Assembly (NCBI RefSeq): GCF_009674495.1
Contig: NZ_WKJN01000011.1
Span: forward strand, 1 to 64,000
Reading direction: 5' to 3'
Source: Duganella alba
GTDB lineage: Bacteria; Pseudomonadota; Gammaproteobacteria; Burkholderiales; Burkholderiaceae_D
Length of the DNA stretch: 64,000 nucleotides
Shown here: piece by piece, positions 8,526 to 16,928 of the stretch
Numbering within the stretch: position 1 is the first letter of the stretch
How the letters are laid out: every line of letters starts with the position of its first letter
Program-made: the position numbers and the translations under genes
The notes under the pieces: model-generated
What the model was told of the DNA's origin: nothing
Seen by the model: only the letters and a program-made list of their open reading frames with translations
Database searches by the model: none

Positions 8526-8833
8526 TGAAACCACGACTAGTTAAGCCATATTACATTGTTTGCTTGAAACTGCTGCTGCGCGTTGTGGCGACCTATCAAT
8601 TGTATCTTGCATTAAAGCAGTATCAAATTCATGCTGACCCAAGCGTTTTATATCACCTGGGGTGCGCCCTATTGATTGCGCTGTTATCGACGAATGAATT
8701 CCTGAAGTTGCCCCCGCTGTGGAATCGCCCCATCTCCGAGTATCGTTTACCGCTTCCCATATGGTTCGCTGCGTTATGCGCAATTTGCTGGAGCTTGTAC
8801 ATCGCATCTGCGATATGGTATTTCTTTGACTGA
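8525..8833 (+). CDS. Small membrane protein
   Basis: A 102-residue protein with hydrophobic segments near residues 8-27, 40-57 and 77-100. It starts on the stop codon of the DUF2252 gene (TGATG, with CAGGGAG upstream), so it is translationally coupled to it. Base composition is clearly less GC-rich than its neighbours. I do not recognise a family. A GTG three bases earlier could also serve as start. Confidence 0.7.
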   Translation: MKPRLVKPYYIVCLKLLLRVVATYQLYLALKQYQIHADPSVLYHLGCALLIALLSTNEFLKLPPLWNRPISEYRLPLPIWFAALCAICWSLYIASAIWYFFD

Positions 8834-8854
8834 GTGATCACCATTTGATCAATA

Positions 8855-8890
8855 AAAAAAGCGGAGCCAAATTACTGGCTCCGCTTTTTT
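8855..8890. terminator. Bidirectional terminator between the 8525 gene and ssb
   Basis: A strong stem AGCGGAGCCA / TGGCTCCGCT with a six-base loop is flanked by A7 on the left and T6 on the right, so it can act in both directions between two converging genes. Confidence 0.85.
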
Positions 8891-8918
8891 ATTGATGCTT
8901 TTGCGCTTGTCCGGTTCG

Positions 8919-9422
8919 TCAGAACGGGATGTCGTCATCCATATCCGAGAAGTTCGGCGCTGGGCGCGGCGCCGGACGTGGGGCTGGTGCCGGTGGCGCC
9001 ATTTGTGGACGTGGCGCCGGAGCCTGACGCTGTGGTGGGGCTTCGTAGCCGCCGCCGTCGTCCATGCCGCCGCCATCACCCATGCCTTGACGGCCACCCA
9101 GCATTTGCATCTGCTCGGCGATGATGTCGGTTGCGTATTTCTCTACGCCATCCTTGTCGGTGTACTTGCGCGTCTGCAGACGGCCTTCGACGTAGACCGA
9201 CGAACCTTTTTTCAGGTACTGGCCGACGATTTCCGCCAGGCGGCCGAAGAACGAGATGCGGTGCCACTCGGTCAGCTCTTTCTGCTCACCGGTGTTGCGG
9301 TCTTTCGATTTGTACGAGGTCGCCACGGCGATGTTGGCGATCGCATCACCGCTAGGCATGTAGCGAATTTCCGGATCGCGACCCAGGTTGCCGACGATGA
9401 TGACTTTGTTGACTGATGCCAT
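8919..9422 (-). CDS. ssb: Single-stranded DNA-binding protein
   Basis: A 167-residue SSB. Residues 1-110 form the OB fold ([33 protein letters not shown]). A Gly/Pro/Ala-rich disordered linker follows, and the acidic tip DMDDDIPF is the docking peptide for partner proteins such as RecO, ExoI and PriA. It acts in replication, repair and recombination. It stands alone, not beside uvrA as in E. coli. Confidence 0.97.
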   Translation of the reverse strand: MASVNKVIIVGNLGRDPEIRYMPSGDAIANIAVATSYKSKDRNTGEQKELTEWHRISFFGRLAEIVGQYLKKGSSVYVEGRLQTRKYTDKDGVEKYATDIIAEQMQMLGGRQGMGDGGGMDDGGGYEAPPQRQAPAPRPQMAPPAPAPRPAPRPAPNFSDMDDDIPF

Positions 9423-9509
9423 TTTATTAAAACTCCAAGATATTCGGCGAAAGCAGAAGTTTAGCTCACTTTTGGGTTGGAACCCTAGAATCCGCGTACC
9501 GGGATCTTG

Positions 9510-9863
9510 TTATGCCTCAAAATCCGTCGCGCCAGCCTGGTGGAATACCAGCTCTTCCACCGGCTTGCCGTTGCACAGGTGGTCTTCGACGATGCGGTCC
9601 ATGTTTTCGGACGTGACGTTGTAATACCAGGTGCCATCCGGCTGCACGCAGACAATGGGGCCGCCCTTGCAGGCGGCGAAGCAGCTCACGCGGCTGCGCT
9701 TGACGCGCAACTCGCCCGCATCCAACCCGGCGGCCTTGAACTTGGCGCCCAGGCTGTCGAACAGCGCCTGCGAGGCGCCGTCCTCGCTGCAACGCGGGCC
9801 GGTGCACACCAGCAGGTGACGGTAGTAATTGCCGATTTTCGGCTTGATCACGGGTTCGTTCAT
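9510..9863 (-). CDS. Thioredoxin-like 2Fe-2S ferredoxin
   Basis: A 117-residue protein with the thioredoxin-like ferredoxin pattern: Cys 20 and Cys 25 (CTGPRC) and Cys 61 and Cys 65 (CFAAC). It is the last gene of the cobalamin operon and its ATG overlaps the cobJ stop. Ferredoxins of this type accompany cobalt-early cobalamin genes, where an electron donor may be needed for the corrinoid methyltransferases or the reductase. That role is inferred from position. Confidence 0.85.
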   Translation of the reverse strand: MNEPVIKPKIGNYYRHLLVCTGPRCSEDGASQALFDSLGAKFKAAGLDAGELRVKRSRVSCFAACKGGPIVCVQPDGTWYYNVTSENMDRIVEDHLCNGKPVEELVFHQAGATDFEA

Positions 9864-10837
9864 GCTTCGCTCTCTTCGCTGGCGGCGGCTTCGGCCACCA
9901 CCGGTTCGTTCAGGGTGTCGCGGATATAGTCGGCCGGCAGGCGGTGGCGCGCCGCCAGCGTGTCGATGCTGTCGCCGGCCGCGTGTTCGGCCTGCAGCGT
10001 TTCCAGCCAGCCCAGCAGGCCGGTGGACAGCGAACGCCCGGCCTTCTCGCCTTCGCGCGTGGCGCCGCCTTCTTCCATGTCGTACTTGTTGGCGTAGCCG
10101 CGCGGCGTGACCATCAGGCCGTGGCGCACAAAGGTGTTGCTGTTGCCGATCAGGACGGTACTGAGCATGCCGATGTCGGCTTCGGCCATCGAATCGAGCG
10201 TGGTGAAGACGATGTTCTGGCGGCGGCGGTAGCCGCTCTTGACGATCGCCACCGGCGTGTCGGGACGGCGATGGCGCAGGAACAGGCGCTGCGCTTCAAC
10301 GATCTGGCGCGTGCGGCGGCCGCTCTTCGGGTTGTACAGCGCGACGACAAAATCGGCCATGGCCACCGCATCCAGGCGGCGGGCGATGGTCGGCCACGGC
10401 GTCAGCAGGTCGGACAGCGAAATGGCGCAGAAGTCGTGCGTCAGCGGCGCGCCGACCAGCGCGGCGCAGCTGTTCAGCGCCGAGGCGCCGGGGATGATTT
10501 CCACCTGCACCGCATCGTCCGGCGTCCAGCCGGCCTGGAACAGCACTTCGAACGTCGGACCGGCCATGCCGTAGACACCGGCGTCACCCGACGAAATCAG
10601 CGCCACCTTCTTGCCGGCGCGCGCCGCTTCCAGCGCGCTGACGGCGCGGTCCAGCTCTTCGGTCATCGATTTGCGGATGATCTCCTTGCCTTCGATCAGA
10701 TCGGCCACCAGCTTGATGTAGGTGACATAGCCGATCACCACGTCGGATTCGGCGATGGCGTCGCGCGCGCGCTTGGTCATGTGGTCGACGCTGCCGGGGC
10801 CTATCCCCACCAGCATAATTTTCCCTGCTTCACTCAT
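9860..10837 (-). CDS. cobJ: Precorrin-3B / cobalt-factor III C17-methyltransferase
   Basis: A 325-residue SAM-dependent tetrapyrrole methylase that performs C17 methylation and ring contraction (CobJ/CbiH). Visible are the N-terminal GIGPGSVDHMT, the SSGDAGVYGMAG loop and the SLSDLLTPW stretch characteristic of this enzyme, and ALYNPKSGRR. The family is usually about 245 residues. Here about 75 more residues follow YANKYDM (ending in a region rich in Ala and Glu), of unknown role. It overlaps the genes on both sides by 4 bases. Confidence 0.93.
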   Translation of the reverse strand: MSEAGKIMLVGIGPGSVDHMTKRARDAIAESDVVIGYVTYIKLVADLIEGKEIIRKSMTEELDRAVSALEAARAGKKVALISSGDAGVYGMAGPTFEVLFQAGWTPDDAVQVEIIPGASALNSCAALVGAPLTHDFCAISLSDLLTPWPTIARRLDAVAMADFVVALYNPKSGRRTRQIVEAQRLFLRHRRPDTPVAIVKSGYRRRQNIVFTTLDSMAEADIGMLSTVLIGNSNTFVRHGLMVTPRGYANKYDMEEGGATREGEKAGRSLSTGLLGWLETLQAEHAAGDSIDTLAARHRLPADYIRDTLNEPVVAEAAASEESEA

Positions 10838-11238
10838 GATGTTTTCCTTGCGATGGAGACGGTGGCATTGCGGCCATCAGCGCCTTTGAGTTTGTGTTTT
10901 TCGACGACCAGCGCGGTCATCGGCGTATCCGGGCCGGCGGCCAGCAGCGCGGCCGCTTCGCTCACCGATGGCGTGCCGGTGTAGCGGCGCACGGTTTCGG
11001 ACGGATGCGGCACTTCCACTGCGGCCAGTTCATGCGCTTCGTAAAAGTGCAGCGGCCAGCCGTTTTCCTGCGCCAGCGCCAGCAGCGCCACCTCGTCCTT
11101 CTTCAGCGTGATGCTGGCGGCGGCAACCACCTGCCGCGGCTGCGCGCCGATGGTGGCCAGGGCGGCTTGCACGGCTGCGCGCAGCGTCTCCAGCAGCACG
11201 CCGCGGTCGCAGCCCAGGCCGATGGTGAATTCGCTCAT
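10834..11238 (-). CDS. cobE: CbiG C-terminal domain protein (CobE-like)
   Basis: A 134-residue protein corresponding to the C-terminal domain of CbiG, also found alone as CobE (IGLGCDRGV at the start, TPSVSEAAAL and KLKGADGRNATVSIARK at the end). In cobalt-early cobalamin synthesis CbiG opens the delta-lactone of cobalt-precorrin-5A. Here the N-terminal part is a separate gene directly upstream, overlapping by ATGA, so the two products probably act together. Confidence 0.85.
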   Translation of the reverse strand: MSEFTIGLGCDRGVLLETLRAAVQAALATIGAQPRQVVAAASITLKKDEVALLALAQENGWPLHFYEAHELAAVEVPHPSETVRRYTGTPSVSEAAALLAAGPDTPMTALVVEKHKLKGADGRNATVSIARKTS

Positions 11239-11987
11239 GCTTCCTGCGGTGGGCGGTAGACCACCAGGCGTTCGGTCAGCGCGGTCCAGCGTTCGTCCGT
11301 CACGTCGGCATGGGTGACCCACAGCAGCGCCGCATAGCGGTCCAGCGGCACGTCGTCGAAACGCGTGAAGCGGTGGATGTTTTCCGGCAGCGGCGTCGGG
11401 CGCGTCCACCAATCCGGGCTGCCTGCTTCCTGCACGAAGGCGATTGGTTCGCCGTTGACCACGTGCGCGGACACGCGCGTGATGTTGATCTTCGGCGCCT
11501 CCACCTTCCAGCCGAGGTGGCGTCCCAAGATATCGACCGGAATCGTGCGGCCCACGTCCGAGGCGGTGGTCAGCACCGGCGCAGCGCCCAGCAGGTCGGC
11601 CACGCGCTCGCTCCATTCGTTGGCGCCGCCGACGTGGCCGGACAACACAGGAATCACGAACTGGCCCGCGTCATCCACGACGATAATGCCCGGATCTTCG
11701 TCCTTGCTGCGCAGGTGCGGCGCGATCAGACGCACCACGGCGCCCAGCGAGACGAAGAAGATGATCTGGTCGTAGCCGGAGAACAGCGGCCCGATTTCGT
11801 CGCGCAGCGCGCCGTCATAGGCGCGCACGGTGTTGCTGGCTTCCGCAAACACGGCGGCGAATTTGGCCGAGGTGCAGATGTCGGCTTCCGGCAGATCCGC
11901 GGCCAGGCGCGCGGCCTGTGCGGCGCCGTGCTTGGTGATGGCGACCAGGCATACGCGCGGTGCCGGCTGGTTGGTGATGGTGCTCAT
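11235..11987 (-). CDS. cbiG: Cobalt-precorrin-5A hydrolase CbiG, N-terminal and central domains
   Basis: A 250-residue protein with the CbiG N-terminal domain (FFVSLGAVVRLIAPHL, DDAGQFVIPVLSGHVGGANE) and central region ending before the C-terminal CobE-type domain. CbiG releases acetaldehyde from cobalt-precorrin-5A. Full-length CbiG is about 350 residues; here the protein is divided between this gene and the next, with clean start, stop and overlap, so this is a natural split and not a frameshift. Confidence 0.9.
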   Translation of the reverse strand: MSTITNQPAPRVCLVAITKHGAAQAARLAADLPEADICTSAKFAAVFAEASNTVRAYDGALRDEIGPLFSGYDQIIFFVSLGAVVRLIAPHLRSKDEDPGIIVVDDAGQFVIPVLSGHVGGANEWSERVADLLGAAPVLTTASDVGRTIPVDILGRHLGWKVEAPKINITRVSAHVVNGEPIAFVQEAGSPDWWTRPTPLPENIHRFTRFDDVPLDRYAALLWVTHADVTDERWTALTERLVVYRPPQEA

Positions 11988-12781
11988 GCGGTCTCCAGGA
12001 GTTGAGGTTGTGGGCCATCCTTGCGCAGGCAGCCCTTGATGCGTTCACCGCGTATGCGGTGTGGGTGTTTGATGATCAGCAGCGACAGGTAGCTGACCTT
12101 GGTGCCGCGCAGCGTCAGGATGTCATTGCCGCTGAAACGGCGTTCGTCCGGTGCGCCGACGCGTTCGATGAAGTGCGCGCCGTCCAGCAGCTCGCGCCGC
12201 TGCATCCAGTCGATCAATTCGTCGAGGATGGGTTTTACCTTCATCAGGATCAGCGTGTCGAAGTCCGGCAGCAGGCGGTCCACCGCGCTGACACCGTAGG
12301 CGGCCGGCACGATGGCGACCGTGTCGTCCTGCTCGGAGAACGGCACCGGCACCTTGGCGCAGGCGGCGGTGAAGGAGTTGACGCCGGCGATGATCTGCAC
12401 CGGCACTTGCGCGTCGATGGCGTTCACGGTGCGGGCCAGGTGGCCGAATGTGGCGTAGGTACTGGCGTCGCCTTCGACCAGGAACAGCACATCGCGGCCT
12501 TCGCGCAGCCATGGCAGCACCGTGTCGGCGGCGCGCAGCCATGCGCGGCCGAGCTTTTCGCCGTCATGCGTCATGGGGAACAGCAGTTGCGTGTGCTGTT
12601 CCGGCGGCGTGACACCGGCGCGTACCACGATGTCGAAGGCGTAGCTTGGCGTCTTGCCGCTGCGCGCAGGATAGACCCAGATGGTGTCGCGGCGTTGCAG
12701 CGCTTCCCACGCGGCGCGCGTGATCAGGCCAGGGTCGCCAGGGCCGAGCGAAATGCCCCACAGGGTGCCGGGCTTAGTCAT
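11984..12781 (-). CDS. cobI: Precorrin-2 / cobalt-factor II C20-methyltransferase
   Basis: A 265-residue tetrapyrrole methylase of the CobI/CbiL type: N-terminal GISLGPGDPGLITRAA, the LVEGDASTYATFGHL SAM-binding loop, IIAGVNSF, and a C-terminal extension with SYLSLLIIKHPHRIRGER. It adds the C20 methyl group to (cobalt-)precorrin-2. It overlaps cbiET by 8 bases upstream and cbiG by 4 downstream. Confidence 0.93.
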   Translation of the reverse strand: MTKPGTLWGISLGPGDPGLITRAAWEALQRRDTIWVYPARSGKTPSYAFDIVVRAGVTPPEQHTQLLFPMTHDGEKLGRAWLRAADTVLPWLREGRDVLFLVEGDASTYATFGHLARTVNAIDAQVPVQIIAGVNSFTAACAKVPVPFSEQDDTVAIVPAAYGVSAVDRLLPDFDTLILMKVKPILDELIDWMQRRELLDGAHFIERVGAPDERRFSGNDILTLRGTKVSYLSLLIIKHPHRIRGERIKGCLRKDGPQPQLLETA

Positions 12782-14078
12782 GGTGGGCCTCGCGGCGCGC
12801 GCAGACGATCCACACCGGGTTTTCGGCAGCCATGCGGTGCATGTGCAGTATCGGCTTGCTGCGTGCGGCTTGCAGTTGCAGCACGTCCCAGCTCACGCCT
12901 TCCAGCGCTTGCAGCGTGGCGGTCGCGGTGGCGAGGTTTTCCAGCGTGACGAAATTCATCACCAGCGTGCCGTTTGGACGCATGCGCTCCATGATGCCGC
13001 TGATGAGCGTCGCCAGTTCGCCGCCGGAGCCTCCGATGAATACCGCGTCCGGATCAGGCCAGGCATCCAGTCCCTCCGGTGCTTTGCCGAGGTACAGGCT
13101 GTAGTTGCTGACGCCGAAGTTGGCGTGATTCTGGCCGGCGATGGCGTAGTCGGCGTCGTTCTTTTCGGTCGCGTAGACGTGGCCTTGCGGGCAAAGACGC
13201 GCCGCTTCCAGGCCTACCGAGCCGGAACCGGCGCCGATGTCCCACACCACGCTGTCCGCCCGCAGTTGCAGGCGCGCCAGGCTGACGGCGCGCACTTCCT
13301 GCTTGGTGATCAGGCCTTTCTCGGGCTGGCGCTGCGCAAACTCCGCATCGGCCAGGCCGAAACGCACCGGACGCGCAAACGGCGTTATGCGCCACAGCAG
13401 CACGACATTGAGCGCGGCGAATTTCATCTCGGCCGCTTGTTGCGGCGTCAGTTCGGCCAGCACGCGTTCCTCCGGTTGCAGCAGGTTTTCAGCCACCGCC
13501 ATCAGGAAGTCGTCGCCCATGCCTTCGGCCAGCAGCAGGCGCGCGATGCGGTCGGGCGAGTTGTCGGGGCTGGTGAGGATCAGCAGGCGGGCGTGCTGGC
13601 GCGCGGCCTGCGCCAGCGCGTACAGGCCGTGGCCCGGCACGCTGCCGCGCCGCCATTCGCCGGCATCCTTGGCGTGCACGGAAACGATGCGCGCATCCTG
13701 CCATGCGAGGCCGATGCGGGCGCAGGCCAGCTGCAAGGTCGACAGGTTGGGCAGGATGTCCAGCGCTTCCACGCACAGATGCTGCGCCAGATACGGGGCG
13801 ATGCCGTGGCACAGCGGGTCGCCAGTCGCCAGCACCACGCAGGACAGGTTGTCGGCGCGCGCGGCGCGTACCCATTCCGGTACTTCTTTCAGTTTGCCGG
13901 TCAGGTCGTGGCGCACGGCGCCGGCTTTGAGTTCGCGCTCGAAAAGCGCCAGCGTGCGGGCGCCGCCGATGACCACATCGGCGCTGCGCAGCAAGGCCAG
14001 CGCCGTCTGGCTCAAGCTGGCGGTGCCATCATCGAGCACGCCGATGACGCGGCAGGGGTTAGGATCTTTGATGTCCAT
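12774..14078 (-). CDS. cobL: Bifunctional cobalt-precorrin-7 methyltransferase/decarboxylase
   Basis: A 434-residue fusion of CbiE (residues about 1-205; VIGVLDDGTASLS, VLATGDPLCHG) and CbiT (about 240-425; the SAM fold with VWDIGAGSGSVGLEAARL and AVFIGGSGG). It methylates C5 and C15 and removes the C12 acetate carboxyl. I chose the ATG at 14078, two bases after the cbiD stop, since upstream residues in this frame belong to the cbiD overlap region and have no homologous look. Confidence 0.93.
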   Translation of the reverse strand: MDIKDPNPCRVIGVLDDGTASLSQTALALLRSADVVIGGARTLALFERELKAGAVRHDLTGKLKEVPEWVRAARADNLSCVVLATGDPLCHGIAPYLAQHLCVEALDILPNLSTLQLACARIGLAWQDARIVSVHAKDAGEWRRGSVPGHGLYALAQAARQHARLLILTSPDNSPDRIARLLLAEGMGDDFLMAVAENLLQPEERVLAELTPQQAAEMKFAALNVVLLWRITPFARPVRFGLADAEFAQRQPEKGLITKQEVRAVSLARLQLRADSVVWDIGAGSGSVGLEAARLCPQGHVYATEKNDADYAIAGQNHANFGVSNYSLYLGKAPEGLDAWPDPDAVFIGGSGGELATLISGIMERMRPNGTLVMNFVTLENLATATATLQALEGVSWDVLQLQAARSKPILHMHRMAAENPVWIVCARREAHHD

Positions 14079-14080
14079 GT

Positions 14081-15271
14081 TTATGCTTCCGGTAGGTGAT
14101 CGATGCCGGTACGGCCGGCGCTCGCAGGACGTTGGAGCGGATCGGCTGGCGCGGACCAGACGTCGGCCACTTGCACGCCGCTGAAATCGCACACCAGCAC
14201 GCGCAGCTGGAACGCGCGGCCGTAGCGGTCCGGCGCTGTCAGGGTGTCGATGGCGGCTTGTCCCAGCGCGTGGTGAAAGGCGTCGCCAAGGCCGCGCTCC
14301 ACCATCAACTCGGCGCCGAAGCGCGCGGTTTCGGCGGCGGCCATGGCGGCGCAGTCTTCAGGCGTGGCGCCGATGCGGCGGGCAATTTCCGCCACCAGGT
14401 CGGTATCGACTTCGCTGCGGTTGGCGTGGGTGATGGTTTCGCCTTGCGCGATCTTGGTCAGCTTGCCGACCATGACCGCCAGCACCACCAGCTGTATGCC
14501 CTGCGCCACCACTTCATCCAGCGCATAGCGCAGGAAGTCGCCCATCTGCACGAAGCAGGCGGACGGCAGTTCCGGACGTTCGGCGCGCAGCGTGGTCATG
14601 GCGAAGGTTTCGGTGCGGCCGCCGGTGGTCAGCGCCACTAGGTTGTAGCCGGCGGTGGCGGCGACCTGCACGCCCTGCACAACGCTGGCGCGCCAGGCGG
14701 CGGTGGAATATGGTTTGACGATGCCGGTGGTGCCGAGAATGCTGATGCCGCCCAGGATGCCCAGGCGGGCGTTGGTGGTCTTCTTCGCCATCACCTGGCC
14801 GTCCGGCACGCTGATGGTGACTTCAATGCCGTGTTCCGCCAGCAGCTGCGGCGCGGCTTCGCGCAGGTTGTCGGCGATGTTCTTGCGCGGCACAGGGTTG
14901 ATGGCCGGCCCGCCCACTTCCAGCCCCAGGCCTTTCATGGTGACGGTGCCGACGCCATCGCCTGCAACGTAAGAGACCACGCCGGCCTCGCCGGGCAGCA
15001 GGCGCAGGTCAACCGTCATGTGCGCGCCATCGGTGCAATCGGGATCGTCGCCAGCGAACTTGATGACCATCGCGTGCGCACGGCCATCGCCGCAGCTGCC
15101 GTCATGGATGACGAAGTTCACCCGGCTGCCGTTGGGCAGCAGGCTTTCGATTTCTGCCGGCACTTGTCCGTGGACGAGGCCCAGCACCGCCGCTCGGGCG
15201 GCGGCGGCGGAACAGGCGCCGGTGGTGAAACCGGTACGGGTGCCACGTTCGGCAGCCGTTTTTTCTTTCAT
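14081..15271 (-). CDS. cbiD: Cobalt-precorrin-5B C1-methyltransferase CbiD
   Basis: A 396-residue CbiD, a marker of the cobalt-early (anaerobic-type) route, which methylates C1. The N-terminal RTGFTTGACSAAAARAA and VPRKNIADNLRE are typical, as are ILGGISILGTTGIV and TTGGRTE. The ATG at 15271 overlaps the cbiC stop (ATGA). Earlier in-frame codons lie inside cbiC and are not needed. Confidence 0.94.
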   Translation of the reverse strand: MKEKTAAERGTRTGFTTGACSAAAARAAVLGLVHGQVPAEIESLLPNGSRVNFVIHDGSCGDGRAHAMVIKFAGDDPDCTDGAHMTVDLRLLPGEAGVVSYVAGDGVGTVTMKGLGLEVGGPAINPVPRKNIADNLREAAPQLLAEHGIEVTISVPDGQVMAKKTTNARLGILGGISILGTTGIVKPYSTAAWRASVVQGVQVAATAGYNLVALTTGGRTETFAMTTLRAERPELPSACFVQMGDFLRYALDEVVAQGIQLVVLAVMVGKLTKIAQGETITHANRSEVDTDLVAEIARRIGATPEDCAAMAAAETARFGAELMVERGLGDAFHHALGQAAIDTLTAPDRYGRAFQLRVLVCDFSGVQVADVWSAPADPLQRPASAGRTGIDHLPEA

Positions 15272-15945
15272 GGTGCGGCCTTTTGACGGGCTTCGGCCAG
15301 CGACAGCAGCGCGTGCAGCGTCGCGACCACCAGCGTGGAGCCGCCCTTGCGGCCACGGATGACGATCCACGGCACGTCGGTCAGTTCGGCCATCAGGTCC
15401 TTGGATTCAGCGGCGGAGACGAAGCCCACCGGCATGCCGACCACCAGCGCGGGACGCACGCCTTCTTCGCGGATCAGGCGCACCAGCTCAATCAGCGCGG
15501 TCGGCGCGTTGCCGATGCCAATGATGGCTTTGTCCAGCAGGCCGAGACGGTGGGCTTTGCGCATTGCCTGCACGGCGCGCGTGGTGTCTTCGGCCTTGGC
15601 GGTTTCGATGACGTCGGCGTCGCTGATGAACTGGTGGGTTTTCATGCCGAAGTGGCCCAGGCGCGGTTGCGACAGGCCGGAGCAGATCATTTCGACGTCC
15701 GCCACCACTGGCGTGCCGCCGGCCAGCATGGCGCTGATGCCGGCTTCCACCGCGTTTGCATGGAAGTCGGTCAGGCCGTTGAAGTCGAAGTCCGCGTTGG
15801 CGTGGATCATGCGGCGCACGATCGGCCATTGGCCTTCGGTGTAGGTGTGCGGGCCGACTTCGGCATCGATGATGGCGAAGCTGTCGTGTTCAATGACCTG
15901 GCCGGCGCGCGTGAGCTGTTCGGTGACGGTGTTCACGGTGCTCAT
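15268..15945 (-). CDS. cbiC: Cobalt-precorrin-8 methylmutase
   Basis: A 225-residue CbiC/CobH that moves a methyl group from C11 to C12. Key stretches are VRRMIHANADFDF (the conserved His), DVEMICSGL, GIGNAPTALIEL and VGMPVGFVSAAESK. The length matches the family. It overlaps cbiX upstream and cbiD downstream by 4 bases. Confidence 0.95.
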   Translation of the reverse strand: MSTVNTVTEQLTRAGQVIEHDSFAIIDAEVGPHTYTEGQWPIVRRMIHANADFDFNGLTDFHANAVEAGISAMLAGGTPVVADVEMICSGLSQPRLGHFGMKTHQFISDADVIETAKAEDTTRAVQAMRKAHRLGLLDKAIIGIGNAPTALIELVRLIREEGVRPALVVGMPVGFVSAAESKDLMAELTDVPWIVIRGRKGGSTLVVATLHALLSLAEARQKAAP

Positions 15946-16928
15946 GCCGGCTGGCCCTCCGGCTTGGCGTGGCCGTGGCCGTGATCGTGATCATGCGCAT
16001 GGTCATGACCGTGGTCGTGTCCATGATCGTGACCGTGCTCATGGCCGTGGTCATGCGCTGGCGGGGCGGCATGGTCGTGCGTGTGCGCATGCGAGTGGCC
16101 GTGCCCCAGATCGTGGGCGATTTCGCGGTAGCTGCAACCGTCGCATGGAAGACGGCTATCCGGCACGCCGGCGCGCAGGTCTTCCACGCGCTGGTCCATC
16201 AGTTCAAAGATCTCGTTCTCAAAGCCGAAATGCTCGCCGCAGAAGAAGCGCACTTGCGGATACTGGCCGCGCAGATGCTCCACCTGGCGATGAATGCGCT
16301 GCATCAGCGTGCCGGTGTACAGGTAGTACGGCAGCACCACCACCTGACGCATGCCCAGCAGCACCTGGCGCTGCACGACCTTCTCCAGTCGCGGCCACGT
16401 GATGCCGGTGAACGCCAGGTCCACCAGTTCATGATCGCCCTCTTCCAGCAGCCAGCGCGCCATCTTGGCCATCTCGCCGTTCGCGCCACGATCCGACGAC
16501 CCGCGACCCAGCACCACCACGCCGGTGGTGGTTGGATCAGGCATGTCCAGCGCGTTCATGCCTTTGCGCAGGCGACGTTTGAGGATCGCCAGGATCGGAT
16601 CGCACGCCGTCAGGTGCGGCGCCAGCAGGATCTCGGTTTGCGGGCAGGCTTCGCGTGCGTGTTCGATCGCTTCCGGGATCTCCATCTTGACGTGGCCGGC
16701 CGCGTTCAGAATCAGCGGCACCACCAGCACGCGGCGTGAGCTGCGCGCGGCTTTCAGCAAGGCGGCGTTCATCTCCGGCGGCGCGAATTCGATGAAGCAC
16801 AACTCGATGCGCCAGTCCGGCCGGCGCGCGCGCCACTGCTCCGTGAAGTCACGAATTTCCTGGTTGCCGGAGTCCTCGCGGGAACCGTGGCCGACAATCA
16901 GGATCGTGTCGAGATTAAGTTGGTTCAT
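15942..16928 (-). CDS. cbiX: Sirohydrochlorin cobaltochelatase CbiX, long form with His-rich tail
   Basis: A 328-residue chelatase inserting Co2+ into sirohydrochlorin, the first committed step of the cobalt-early route. Two chelatase half-domains are present, with likely metal-binding His 14 (VGHGSR) and His 79 (NAAGHVK). A CxxC pair (Cys 262 and Cys 265 in PCDGCSYR) recalls the Fe-S motif of Bacillus-type CbiX. Residues 276-320 are a His/Asp/Gly-rich tail, probably for cobalt binding or storage. The gene sits between cobM and cbiC with 4-base overlaps. Confidence 0.93.
   Translation of the reverse strand: MNQLNLDTILIVGHGSREDSGNQEIRDFTEQWRARRPDWRIELCFIEFAPPEMNAALLKAARSSRRVLVVPLILNAAGHVKMEIPEAIEHAREACPQTEILLAPHLTACDPILAILKRRLRKGMNALDMPDPTTTGVVVLGRGSSDRGANGEMAKMARWLLEEGDHELVDLAFTGITWPRLEKVVQRQVLLGMRQVVVLPYYLYTGTLMQRIHRQVEHLRGQYPQVRFFCGEHFGFENEIFELMDQRVEDLRAGVPDSRLPCDGCSYREIAHDLGHGHSHAHTHDHAAPPAHDHGHEHGHDHGHDHGHDHAHDHDHGHGHAKPEGQPA

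Noticed and set aside
10834..11987. Frameshift in cbiG
   Set aside because: Both parts have their own start and stop with an ATGA overlap, like the other junctions in the operon.
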